A DNA stretch of 8,143 bases from Gammaproteobacteria bacterium (GCA_010031985.1 RGYP01000065.1:1-8143); one strand, 5' to 3'. Counted from the stretch's first letter, positions 1 to 6,842 are shown. The notes: a model not told the origin generated them from the letters alone. Made by a program: numbers and translations.

Positions 1-80
1 TCGACCAAGGTCATGAACACCGGTGCCATGACTAACGCCCCGGCGAGTAGCGTGACCGCGGTGAACTCGAGCCAGAGCAT
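1..80 (-). CDS. Partial hydrophobic protein, N-terminus only (unrecognised)
   Basis: On the minus strand an ATG overlaps the yggX stop codon by one base (TAATG) and opens a frame that stays open to the window edge, giving 26 complete codons. The visible peptide begins MLWLEFTAVTLLAGALVMAP and continues hydrophobic, as expected of a first transmembrane segment or a signal anchor. The stop/start overlap directly after yggX suggests translational coupling and membership in the mutY-yggX transcript; I see no clear separate Shine-Dalgarno. In enterobacteria the gene after yggX is the lytic transglycosylase mltC, but nothing in these residues supports that identity. The function is unknown. The reading rests on one short open frame plus its hydrophobicity and the exact junction, so confidence is moderate. 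Confidence 0.5.
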   Translation of the reverse strand, partial: MLWLEFTAVTLLAGALVMAPVFMTLV

Positions 81-379
81 TATTTTGTCGGCTCGACGTA
101 GCCTTCTGGTTTGCTTGCACCTTCACCAAACAGGAATTTTTCCATCTCGCTCTCGAGAAACTTGCGGGCTTTGGGCTCGATGGCCACCAGTCGATATTCG
201 TTGATCAGCATCGTCTGGTGCGCAACCCAGCGCTGCCACGCTTCTTTGGAAACGTTTTTCCAGATCCGGGCGCCGAGTTCGCCGGGATAGACGGGCCGCT
301 CGAGGCCGGGCGCTTCACGCTTGAGCACGACACACTGCACCAGTCGGACGGCGGGTGCCCCAGAGGTTGCTTCTGCCAT
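80..379 (-). CDS. yggX: YggX-family probable Fe(2+)-trafficking / oxidative damage protection protein
   Basis: This 99-residue cytosolic protein matches the YggX family (E. coli YggX has 91 residues). Visible family signatures are the conserved cysteine near the N-terminus in the QCVVLKRE stretch (Cys16), YPGELGARIW at about 31-40, SKEAWQRWVAHQTMLINEYR at about 44-63, and an EMEKFLF segment near the C-terminus followed by EGY. Known family role: it limits labile-iron damage and helps protect or repair Fe-S clusters, with the single cysteine implicated. The chosen ATG is preceded by AGGAAA about 8 nt upstream, lying inside the last codons of mutY, and it starts one base after the mutY stop. 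That spacing implies co-transcription and probably coupled translation. The adjacency fits biologically because MutY is itself an Fe-S protein. The first ten residues extend beyond the E. coli protein and may be a variable tail. A longer open frame upstream runs antiparallel to nothing useful and is out of frame within mutY, so I reject it. Confidence 0.95.
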   Translation of the reverse strand: MAEATSGAPAVRLVQCVVLKREAPGLERPVYPGELGARIWKNVSKEAWQRWVAHQTMLINEYRLVAIEPKARKFLESEMEKFLFGEGASKPEGYVEPTK

Positions 380-380
380 A

Positions 381-1478
381 TCAAAAATTTCCTGTGGTGA
401 GTCCGTCGAGCAATTCCTTGACGGGAGCGGGCAAGCCGATTCGAGCTGCACCCGCAGATTGACGCGCGTTATACCAGAGCACCTGCTGCGACTCCATGAC
501 GGCGGCAGCACTACAGCCACGAAAACGTATCGGCCGAATTTCCAGATCGAAATGCGTGAAGGCGTGGCCAATGGCGCCGAGACGCTCCGGCGCCTCGGGC
601 GCTGCGATGCGAAAATGATTGCGCACGAATGCGAGGCAGGCCGATTCGCTCGTGAATTCAGGGAGGCACCAGAGCCCACCCCAAATGCCGCGCTCCGGTC
701 GTCGTTCGAGGAATACGGCACCGGCATCATCCTCGGCGATCAGCATGAAGCGTTGCTCGGTCCGGCGTAACGCTCGCGCCTTGCGTGGTTTTGGCGTCGG
801 CAATTCATGCTGCCGACCACTCTGCCGCGCGCTGCAACGCGCGGCGAGCGGACACAGCACGCAGGCCGGGCGACGGCGCGTGCAGAGCGTCGCACCCAGA
901 TCCATGATCGCCTGCGTGTACGTGGCCGTGCCCTTGGCAGGCGTGCAGGCGTCAGCGAGTTGCCACAATCGCTGTTCGATCGCTCGCTCTGCAGGATTGC
1001 CCTCGATGCCGAACGCGCGCGTCAGCACCCGTTTGACGTTGCCGTCGAGAATGGGATGACGCTGATCGAGCGCAAGCGCGAGGATGGCTCCTGCGGTCGA
1101 GCGACCGATCCCGGGCAAACTCGCCAACTGCTCAAAACTTTGCGGGAACACACCCGCGAACTCGTCGCGCACGCAACGCGCCGCCTTGTGCATGTTGCGT
1201 GCTCGCGCGTAGTACCCGAGCCCGGTCCACAAGTGCAGCACTTCATCGACGGATGCGTCGGCCAGAGCGAACACATCCGGAAAGCGCTGCATGAACCGCT
1301 CGAAGTAAGGGATGACCGTAAGCACTTGGGTCTGCTGCAGCATGATCTCGGAGATCCACACGCGATAAGGCGTGCGGTCTATTTGCCATGGCAGATCGTG
1401 CCGGCCGCTGGTCGCATGCCAGGTCACCATGGCCGGTCCGACTTCGGCAGGTTCTAGAGTCGAGCTTCCGTGCTTCAT
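381..1478 (-). CDS. mutY: A/G-specific adenine DNA glycosylase MutY
   Basis: MutY removes adenine mispaired with 8-oxoguanine, the last line of the GO repair system. The 365-residue protein (E. coli 350) has every diagnostic element. The LPWQ motif is at 29-32. Catalytic Glu44 lies in WISEIMLQQTQV, and the helix-hairpin-helix LPGIGRSTAGAI is at 121-132. Catalytic Asp145 lies in PILDGNVKRVL. The 4Fe-4S ligands Cys199, Cys206, Cys209 and Cys215 have the exact C-X6-C-X2-C-X5-C spacing. A MutT-like 8-oxoG-sensing domain spans about 240-360 and contains HAFTHF. The ATG at 1478 (MKHGSS) is preferred because it leaves a family-like N-terminus; an internal ATG 16 codons later would trim it shorter than usual. 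The open frame continues 263 codons further upstream, but that part is antisense to the methyltransferase and has no MutY similarity. No good Shine-Dalgarno precedes the start. It heads the mutY-yggX unit. Confidence 0.97.
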   Translation of the reverse strand: MKHGSSTLEPAEVGPAMVTWHATSGRHDLPWQIDRTPYRVWISEIMLQQTQVLTVIPYFERFMQRFPDVFALADASVDEVLHLWTGLGYYARARNMHKAARCVRDEFAGVFPQSFEQLASLPGIGRSTAGAILALALDQRHPILDGNVKRVLTRAFGIEGNPAERAIEQRLWQLADACTPAKGTATYTQAIMDLGATLCTRRRPACVLCPLAARCSARQSGRQHELPTPKPRKARALRRTEQRFMLIAEDDAGAVFLERRPERGIWGGLWCLPEFTSESACLAFVRNHFRIAAPEAPERLGAIGHAFTHFDLEIRPIRFRGCSAAAVMESQQVLWYNARQSAGAARIGLPAPVKELLDGLTTGNF

Positions 1479-1544
1479 CGGACGTATTCTAAATGCCAGA
1501 ATCGGGACGATGGGGTCCTGGACTTGGATCACGGAGGTCGGCCA
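1479..1544. promoter_or_regulatory. Divergent intergenic region between mutY and the methyltransferase gene
   Basis: These 66 bases separate two divergent start codons, so promoters for both directions should lie here or within the flanking 5' coding ends. On the minus strand TAGAAT (plus-strand positions 1486-1491) resembles a sigma-70 -10 hexamer and ends 7 nt before the mutY ATG, which would put transcription start at or very near the start codon. No convincing -35 hexamer sits 16-18 bp upstream of it. On the plus strand TATTCT (1485-1490) overlaps the same bases but also lacks a -35. The promoter assignment is an inference from gene layout, and the hexamers are weak. Confidence 0.3.
1533..1537 (+). 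promoter_or_regulatory. Shine-Dalgarno site fixing the methyltransferase start
   Basis: GGAGG lies 7 nt before the ATG at 1545. This is a near-ideal ribosome binding site. It decides in favour of that ATG over an in-frame GTG at 1470, which has no such site and would overlap the mutY start codon. Confidence 0.75.
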
Positions 1545-2726
1545 ATGGGCGAGCAAAGCAATTTCTTCTACGCCGTACCGCAAGGCCGGCACGACATGCT
1601 GGTCAAACCGGATCGCGACGAGCTCGCTCGACAGGAGTTCGTGCGCGGCTTCAAGGCATACATCCAGAGCGGCATCGTCCCCGGCGTGCACGCCACTTAC
1701 CACAACGAAGTGAAGCCGGCCTTCGAAAAGCGCGAAGGCCGCAGCCCGCGCGATCGTCACGAGATTCGCAAACTGATGGTCGAGCACCCTCTCTTTCGTA
1801 CTTATGCCTCGATGCAGCGCGTCAGTCAGGAACTGCTTTGGGACACCGTGCTCGACTCGGTCGAGCGCGAGCTGCCAGCGCTGGTCGCGCGCACCGCGAG
1901 CCGCAACTCTTTGGGCACGCTGACGCTGGATCCGTCGCTGCCACTGCCGAAGTACGCCGTGGGCGTCGACATTCATTGCATGCCCGGCGGCTATGGCGGC
2001 GAAGGTGGGCCGGGTGACGTCGTCGCCGGCGCGCTCTACGACCGCGGAGTTTATTTGTATGCACTCGGCATGATGGGGCCGATGAACGACGACATCGGCG
2101 GCTCGGCTGCCAAATTCGTTCGCGATCGCTACCCCGATTTCAAACCGAAACGCATTCTCGATCTCGGCTGCACCGTCGGACACAGCACATTGCCCTTCGT
2201 CGACGCCTTTCCCGAAGCCGAGGTTCACGCCATCGACATCGGACCGTCGTTGTTGCGCTATGCGCACGCTCGGGCCGAGTCGCTAGGCAAGCGTGTGCAC
2301 TTCTCGCAGCAAGATGCCGCGAATACCCGCTTCCCCGATGGGCACTTCGACCTGATCGCCTCGTCGATTCTCTTCCACGAGACTTCGGGCAAAGCGCTGC
2401 CCGCCATTCTGCGCGAATGCCACCGACTGCTCGCGCCGGGCGGCATGGCGGTACATGGCGATCTGCCGCCGTTCTGGGCGATGGATGAATTCAACCAATT
2501 CATGCTCGACTGCGAGACCTATTACAACAACGAGCCCTACTGGGGTGCGATGCGCGAGGTCGATCAGGTCAAAGAAAGCGTGAAGGCCGGCTTCGCAGCG
2601 GAACACGTCGAGTTTTGCATGGCGCCTTCGGCGTATCGATCGTCGGCGGGTCACGAACGAGAATTTCAAGCGGGCGAATTCGCGCCGGGCAACGCCTGGC
2701 AAGTACTCGTGACTCGCAAACAATAA
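1545..2726 (+). CDS. Class I SAM-dependent methyltransferase with a long unrecognised N-terminal domain
   Basis: This 393-residue soluble protein has a C-terminal Rossmann-type methyltransferase fold. Motif I ILDLGCTVG is at 204-212 and the acidic strand-2 end VHAID is at 227-231. QQDAANTRFPDGHFDLI (255-271) covers the adenine-contact aspartate and the motif IV region. HRLLAPGGMAVHGDLPP (293-309) is the strand-5 region seen in UbiE/Methyltransf_11-type enzymes. About 200 residues precede motif I, far more than a minimal small-molecule methyltransferase needs. This region is predicted helical to about 115, then contains a glycine-rich stretch VDIHCMPGGYGGEGGPGD (141-158). I do not recognise it, so no substrate is assigned. 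Motif I carries Thr-Val-Gly where Gly-Thr/Ser-Gly is commoner. No signal peptide or membrane segment is evident. The start is supported by GGAGG 7 nt upstream. A 126-codon gene follows after 19 nt, so the two probably share a transcript and possibly a function. Confidence 0.85.
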   Translation: MGEQSNFFYAVPQGRHDMLVKPDRDELARQEFVRGFKAYIQSGIVPGVHATYHNEVKPAFEKREGRSPRDRHEIRKLMVEHPLFRTYASMQRVSQELLWDTVLDSVERELPALVARTASRNSLGTLTLDPSLPLPKYAVGVDIHCMPGGYGGEGGPGDVVAGALYDRGVYLYALGMMGPMNDDIGGSAAKFVRDRYPDFKPKRILDLGCTVGHSTLPFVDAFPEAEVHAIDIGPSLLRYAHARAESLGKRVHFSQQDAANTRFPDGHFDLIASSILFHETSGKALPAILRECHRLLAPGGMAVHGDLPPFWAMDEFNQFMLDCETYYNNEPYWGAMREVDQVKESVKAGFAAEHVEFCMAPSAYRSSAGHEREFQAGEFAPGNAWQVLVTRKQ

Positions 2727-2745
2727 CTAAAAGTCAGGATCCACC

Positions 2746-3126
2746 ATGACAGAAAGCACGCGTCCACAGGATGTCGGCAGCCCGGACATCAAAGTAAAGC
2801 GCAGCGTCAAGGGGCGCCGCCCGCAGTTCTTCGACAACGTCGAAATCGACAGACTGCACGGCATGATGATGGCGATGGCCACGGAGATGGCGGTGCTCTA
2901 TCAGCGCATCGACACCATGGAGCGCGTGGCAGCCGAAAAAGGCGTGATTCTGCGCGAAGATCTCGAGCGTCACGTCGCCGACGCCGCCACCGAATCCGAG
3001 CGCGAACTATGGCGCCAAAAATTTCTCGATCGCCTGTTTTATCTGTATCGGGAAGAGCTGGACGACCGGATGGCGCGCGAGAACGAGGCACAGTACCGTG
3101 CCTTCCTCGACGAGATCGCCAAATAG
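2746..3126 (+). CDS. Small charged helical protein of unknown function
   Basis: I do not recognise this 126-residue protein. Residues 1-25 are polar, basic and probably disordered (RSVKGRRPQFF at about 19-29). The rest is almost free of helix breakers and strongly charged. It includes a methionine-rich amphipathic helix at about 33-65 (IDRLHGMMMAMATEMAVLYQ onward) that could form a coiled coil, then a second highly charged helical part at about 70-125. There are no cysteines, no transmembrane segment and no signal peptide, so it is likely a cytosolic dimer or a partner protein. The ATG has AGGA 6 nt upstream. It follows the methyltransferase stop by 19 nt, and its 3' end overlaps the L,D-transpeptidase start by 29 nt, which supports an operon. 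Codon usage resembles its neighbours, and the frame spans the whole interval between two real genes, so I consider it genuine. A role as an accessory subunit of the methyltransferase is a guess from context only. Confidence 0.8.
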   Translation: MTESTRPQDVGSPDIKVKRSVKGRRPQFFDNVEIDRLHGMMMAMATEMAVLYQRIDTMERVAAEKGVILREDLERHVADAATESERELWRQKFLDRLFYLYREELDDRMARENEAQYRAFLDEIAK

Positions 3127-4828
3127 GTCGATCCGGGAACGCCTTGGGCGCGGCGCGCGCCAGCTTGCGCGACTCGGCCTGTGGTGGCTCGCCTGCTTGC
3201 TTGCGAGCGCCTTGCCGAGCGTTGCAACGACGCCACGCGCAACCACCGTCGTCGCCGAAACGCTGCGCCAACGCATCGAGGCTATCGATGCAGGCACCGA
3301 ACTCGGTATCGAAGGCGAGCGGCTGCAGGCGCGACGCTCGCTCGCCAAACTTTACGCGCTGAACGAGTATCGGCCTTACTGGGATGCGACGCGACTGCAG
3401 TCGCTGCTCGAGGTGCTCGAGGATGTCGCGGACGATGGACTGCGTCCTGCGGACTATCACTTCGAAACGCTGCGTCGTCTATCGGGCCAGAGCCCGAGAA
3501 CGGCTCTCGATCAGGTTCAACTCGACCTGCTCGCCTCCGATGCCTTCGCGCTCGTGCTCTATCACCTTTACTTCGGAAAGGTCGATCCCGTCTCGCTCGA
3601 TGCAAACTGGAACTTCGACGCCCGCGTAATCCGCGAAACCGATGCCGTGCGCTTCGTGCACGACGCCATTCGCGGCAATCGCATCCGCGGCAGCGCGGCG
3701 CTCGCACGACCCGATCATTGGATGTATGCCGCGGGTCGCGAAGCGCTCGCCCAGTATCGGGCGATCGCCGCACTCGGCGGCTGGCCGACGATTCCCGAAG
3801 GACCCGTCTTGCGATGCGGCATGAGCGACCCGCGCGTGGCGCTGCTGCGTCGACGCCTCGCGATGTCGGGTGATCTTTCGGCCACGGGAGCGACTGAATC
3901 GCCAGCCAACCTGGAGGTCTTCGATCGAGGGCTCGAGAAAGCGCTCGCGCATGCACAGCGTCGACATCGACTCATGGTCGATGGCAGGCTCGGTAAATCC
4001 ACCTTGCGCACGCTCAATGTTCCCGTCGAGCAGCGCATTGCCCAGCTGCGCGTGAATCTCGAACGCGGTCGTCAGGTACTGCACGAAATTCGCGACGACG
4101 ATCTCGTCGTCGTCGACGTGGCAGGCTTCGAAGTGCACTATGTTCGAGCTCGCAAGCGCATCTGGCAGGCACGCGCCGTGATTGGTCAGCCCTACCGAAA
4201 AACACCGATCTTCAAGGCGAGCATCGACGAGATCGTGCTCAACCCCACGTGGACGGTGCCTCCCGGCATCCTCGCCAAGGACATCCTGCCCTCCTTGCGC
4301 AAGGGCGATCGCCGCGTGCTCGAGCGCAAGAATCTGAAGGTGCTCGATCGCAGCGGCAAGGCACTCGATCCCGCGGCCATCGACTTCTCGGCTTATACGG
4401 TACGCAATTTCCCGTTCATGCTCCGACAAGACCCGGGCCCTGCGAATGCACTCGGCGTGGTCAAAATCAACTTTCCGAATCCGCATCTCGTCTATTTGCA
4501 CGACACGCCCTCGAAATCTTTGTTCAATGAAACCGAACGTGCGTTCAGTTCAGGTTGCATCCGCACCGAACGACCCCTCGAACTCGCCGAGTTGCTTCTG
4601 GCCGATCCCGCGAAATGGAATCGGGCGGCACTCGACGCCGCCGTGGCCAGCGGCGAGACCCGCACCGTACGGATGTCGCAGCCCGTACCGATACTGATCA
4701 TCTACTGGACAGCCGATCGGGATGACGACGGCAGCATCGTGTTCAAGCCGGACCCATACGGGCGGGATGTGCGTGAACTGGCTGCGCTCGACGAGCCTTT
4801 TCGAGCGGGCAAGCGTCCTCGGCTCTGA
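3098..4828 (+). CDS. ldtD: YcbB/LdtD-type L,D-transpeptidase (periplasmic peptidoglycan cross-linking enzyme)
   Basis: This 576-residue exported enzyme should form 3-3 (mDap-mDap) cross-links in peptidoglycan. An arginine-rich n-region is followed by a hydrophobic core at about 27-40 (GLWWLACLLASALPSVA), a signal peptide or anchor with possible cleavage after about residue 43. A YcbB-type scaffold region runs from about 70 to 230, with YRPYW and DGLRPADYHF. A peptidoglycan-binding segment follows at about 240-310 (SDPRVALLRRRL ... DGRLGKSTLRTLN). The YkuD catalytic domain begins near 337 and contains NPTWTVPPGILAKD (382-395), His468 in YLHDTPSK and nucleophile Cys487 in RAFSSGCIRTE. The closing YWTADRDDDGSIVFKPDPYGRD segment is typical of the family. 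Length is close to E. coli LdtD (about 615). The start is a GTG inside the preceding gene with GAGG 9 nt upstream; no later in-frame start preserves the signal peptide as well. Assignment to the exact paralogue is by family resemblance. Confidence 0.93.
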   Translation: MPSSTRSPNRSIRERLGRGARQLARLGLWWLACLLASALPSVATTPRATTVVAETLRQRIEAIDAGTELGIEGERLQARRSLAKLYALNEYRPYWDATRLQSLLEVLEDVADDGLRPADYHFETLRRLSGQSPRTALDQVQLDLLASDAFALVLYHLYFGKVDPVSLDANWNFDARVIRETDAVRFVHDAIRGNRIRGSAALARPDHWMYAAGREALAQYRAIAALGGWPTIPEGPVLRCGMSDPRVALLRRRLAMSGDLSATGATESPANLEVFDRGLEKALAHAQRRHRLMVDGRLGKSTLRTLNVPVEQRIAQLRVNLERGRQVLHEIRDDDLVVVDVAGFEVHYVRARKRIWQARAVIGQPYRKTPIFKASIDEIVLNPTWTVPPGILAKDILPSLRKGDRRVLERKNLKVLDRSGKALDPAAIDFSAYTVRNFPFMLRQDPGPANALGVVKINFPNPHLVYLHDTPSKSLFNETERAFSSGCIRTERPLELAELLLADPAKWNRAALDAAVASGETRTVRMSQPVPILIIYWTADRDDDGSIVFKPDPYGRDVRELAALDEPFRAGKRPRL

Positions 4829-4863
4829 TACGCTACGGCTCTCTTCGATCGGGGGGTGTACGC

Positions 4864-5553
4864 ATGGAAGACATCGGGCTCGCGCACGGGCTGCTCAAGT
4901 ATCTGCATATTTTGCTGTTCGTTTATTGGCTGGGCGGCGACGCTGGCGTTTTCTACTCCAGCAAGTTCGTCACCAACGCCAGTCTTTCGCGCGATGCGCG
5001 ATTGGCAGCATTCAAAATATTCATCAATCTCGACATGCTGCCCCGCTATTGCCTGGCACTGATGCTGACGGTCGGTGGCGTACTCGCCGAGTTCGTTGGC
5101 TATGAGCATCCGCTCTGGCAGACCATCGCCATCGTTGCGCTCGGTCCGGTGTGGGTATGGGTGGTACATACCATCCACGCCAAAGAAGGCACCGATTTCG
5201 GCAAGATGCTTGCCACTTGGGACAAACGCTTTCGAGTGTTCATGATCTTCGCGATTCTCGCGTCGGTCGCTTACCACTGGGTCACCGGGCCGCTGCGTCC
5301 CTATCCATGGATCGCCGCAAAACTTTTGATCTTCGCTGCCCTCATCTTCTGCGGCTTCATGATCCGTCTGAAACTGCCACCGTTCATCGAGGGCTTCCGA
5401 ACGCTCGCCAGTACGGGACCCACTCCGGAAAGCGATCGCCAGATGATCGACGGCATGGCCGCTTGCAGGCCCTACGTGCTGCTGATTTGGGCGGGCGTGG
5501 CGATTTCGGCGCTGATCGGCGTGTTGAAGCCCGGTCAGGGACCGATCGGCTGA
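4864..5553 (+). CDS. Multipass inner-membrane protein, CopD/DUF2269-like (function unknown)
   Basis: This 229-residue protein has five or six predicted membrane segments, at roughly 9-27, 59-78, 86-104, 126-142, 148-167 and 203-220. The first segment carries KYLHILLFVYWLGGDAGVF, which recalls the His plus W-x-G-G pattern near the start of CopD- and HemJ-like membrane proteins. Further histidines sit at or near membrane boundaries (His8, His15, His102, His105, His138), so heme or metal binding is conceivable but unproven. The N-terminus has no cleavable signal. The ATG lies 35 nt after the L,D-transpeptidase stop, with a run of six G residues plus TG as a usable ribosome binding site about 7 nt upstream. 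The next gene begins on the base after its stop codon, which argues for co-expression. I have only fold-level resemblance, so the functional label is tentative, while the reading frame itself is secure. Confidence 0.85.
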   Translation: MEDIGLAHGLLKYLHILLFVYWLGGDAGVFYSSKFVTNASLSRDARLAAFKIFINLDMLPRYCLALMLTVGGVLAEFVGYEHPLWQTIAIVALGPVWVWVVHTIHAKEGTDFGKMLATWDKRFRVFMIFAILASVAYHWVTGPLRPYPWIAAKLLIFAALIFCGFMIRLKLPPFIEGFRTLASTGPTPESDRQMIDGMAACRPYVLLIWAGVAISALIGVLKPGQGPIG

Positions 5554-6807
5554 GTGAACGCCGCCGTGCCGGCGGAGCGTAGGCGCGCAGCGCTCAGCCT
5601 GATCGCTGCGCTTGGTTTGATCGGCCTGCTCGGCAAAGAGTCGCGAGCAGAGGTCGTGCTGACGGGCGTCGCGATCTTGCCGGCGCAGACTTTTGCGCCA
5701 GAGACCCCCTCTTCCGGGGCTTATGCGGACGATGGTCGCAAGCTCGCCAGCCCGCGCTTCGCAGCACAGCCCATCCAGGGTATCAGCGCCATCGCCCCGG
5801 TTGCAGCGACCAAGACCACAAAGAATGCACCGATGCAGTGGTGGGCGCTGTCGGACAACGGTTTCGGTACCCGCGCCAACAGCGGCGATTACCGGCTGGC
5901 GATCTATCGCATGAAAATCGCACCCGTTCGCGCGCCGGCAAAGCCCGAGCGCCGCGCACGCCCGAAGCCAGGCAACGCCGCGCCAACCGTCACCGTCGTA
6001 CAGCGTATCGCGCTGCGTGATCCGAACCGGCATTTTCCTTGGCCGCTCACGCTGGGCAGTGATCGCGATCGACCCCTTACGGGTGCCGACGTCGATCCGG
6101 AATCTTTGATTGTGATGGACGATGGCAGCTTCTGGGTCGGTGACGAGCACGGTCCATGGCTGCTGCATTTCGGCGCCGACGGGCGACTGCTCGAGGCTCC
6201 GGTGGAACTCGCGCTAGGTGGCAGCGTGCTGCGCTCAGCGGCACATCCCGAGGTGGTCGATACGGGGAAAGTTGCGCGTATCGGCGCTTCGAAGGGTTTC
6301 GAGGGGCTCGCCCGCGGACTGCGCACAAACACCCTCATCGCCATGCTCGAGGCGCCGATTCCTGGCGATCTCGCTGCCGGTGTTCGTCTGCTCGAATACG
6401 ATCTGGAACTTCGGGCCTGGACGGGTCGCGAGTGGCTCTATCCTATCGACGGCGCAAGTCATGCCGTCTCCGAGATCGTCCGCGATCCGTTCAGTGGCGC
6501 TGATGGCTATCTCGTCATCGAACGCGATGCGCTACAAGGACCGGCGGCGGAGTTCAAAAAAATCTTCCGCGTCCACCTGTCGCGTTTACCAGAAAAAACT
6601 CTGGCCGTGGACCTGCTGAACATCGCCGATCCTGACAAGCTCGCCGGCGGTACGGATCATTTTCGTTTTCCGTTTTTGACGACCGAGGCGCTTTGGCCGA
6701 CCGCTCCGGGCGAACTCGTCGTGGTCAACGACAACAATTTCCCGGCCGCGGGCGGTCGCAGCCCGGTGGTATCCGATCCGACCGAGTGGATTTTTCTCAG
6801 GGAATGA
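5554..6807 (+). CDS. Secreted esterase-like activity of phytase family protein (phytase-like domain)
   Basis: This 417-residue protein matches the phytase-like domain family (Pfam PF13449, 'esterase-like activity of phytase'). The N-terminus has an Arg-rich n-region and a hydrophobic core (about 12-27), then a plausible signal peptidase I site after SRA at 30-32, so the mature protein is periplasmic or extracellular. Family motifs in order are QGISAI (75-80), ALSDNGFG (98-105), DPESLIVMDDGSFWVGDEHG (181-200), KGFEGLA (247-253), YLVIERD (319-325) and VVNDNNF (390-396). These Asp/Glu-rich loops probably lie on a beta-propeller face and may bind metal. A basic, Pro/Ala-rich insertion at about 124-145 looks like a low-complexity loop. 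The GTG start immediately follows the upstream TGA, and a weak AGGGA lies 12 nt away. A second in-frame GTG four codons later is possible. The true substrate of this family is poorly established. The gene converges on the quinone reductase gene, and its last bases fall in a tandem repeat. Confidence 0.9.
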   Translation: MNAAVPAERRRAALSLIAALGLIGLLGKESRAEVVLTGVAILPAQTFAPETPSSGAYADDGRKLASPRFAAQPIQGISAIAPVAATKTTKNAPMQWWALSDNGFGTRANSGDYRLAIYRMKIAPVRAPAKPERRARPKPGNAAPTVTVVQRIALRDPNRHFPWPLTLGSDRDRPLTGADVDPESLIVMDDGSFWVGDEHGPWLLHFGADGRLLEAPVELALGGSVLRSAAHPEVVDTGKVARIGASKGFEGLARGLRTNTLIAMLEAPIPGDLAAGVRLLEYDLELRAWTGREWLYPIDGASHAVSEIVRDPFSGADGYLVIERDALQGPAAEFKKIFRVHLSRLPEKTLAVDLLNIADPDKLAGGTDHFRFPFLTTEALWPTAPGELVVVNDNNFPAAGGRSPVVSDPTEWIFLRE

Positions 6808-6842
6808 GCGGCTTCAGGGGATGAGCGGCTTCAGGGAATGAG
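6797..6842. repeat. 17-bp tandem repeat, about 2.7 copies, across a convergent gene junction
   Basis: The unit TCAGGGAATGAGCGGCT occurs at 6797-6813, again at 6814-6830 with one change (A to G at unit position 7), and as a 12-base partial copy at 6831-6842. Each copy starts with TCA (a TGA stop on the minus strand) and contains ATGA (a TGA on the plus strand). The plus-strand esterase gene uses the stop in copy 1, and the minus-strand quinone reductase gene uses the stop in copy 3. I see no stem-loop with a U-tract here, so it is not an evident terminator. Confidence 0.9.

Noticed and set aside
1479..2267. Upstream extension of the mutY reading frame by 263 codons on the minus strand
   Set aside because: It lies wholly antisense to the methyltransferase, which has a strong ribosome binding site and clear motifs. 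The extra peptide has no MutY-like content and mutY already has its full family length from 1478.
4093..4112. Perfect 9-bp inverted repeat with a 2-base centre (CGACGACGA / TCGTCGTCG)
   Set aside because: It lies in the middle of the L,D-transpeptidase coding sequence and arises from an Asp-Asp-Asp stretch close to a Val-Val-Val stretch, whose GAC/GAT and GTC codons are nearly complementary. The 2-base loop is too tight for a hairpin, and no U-tract follows.
3479..4501. 340-codon open frame on the minus strand inside the L,D-transpeptidase gene
   Set aside because: It is antisense to a gene with intact catalytic motifs. Its peptide shows no recognisable domain, and long antisense frames are expected in GC-rich coding DNA.
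4702..6168. 488-codon open frame on the minus strand
   Set aside because: It runs antisense across three plus-strand genes and their junctions. The predicted peptide is rich in His, Arg, Gln and Asp without any domain, as typical for a reverse-strand shadow.
6797..6842. CRISPR-like array or intrinsic terminator at the convergent junction
   Set aside because: The units are directly abutting with no spacers, so it is not CRISPR. No GC-rich stem followed by a T-run is present, so no terminator is supported.
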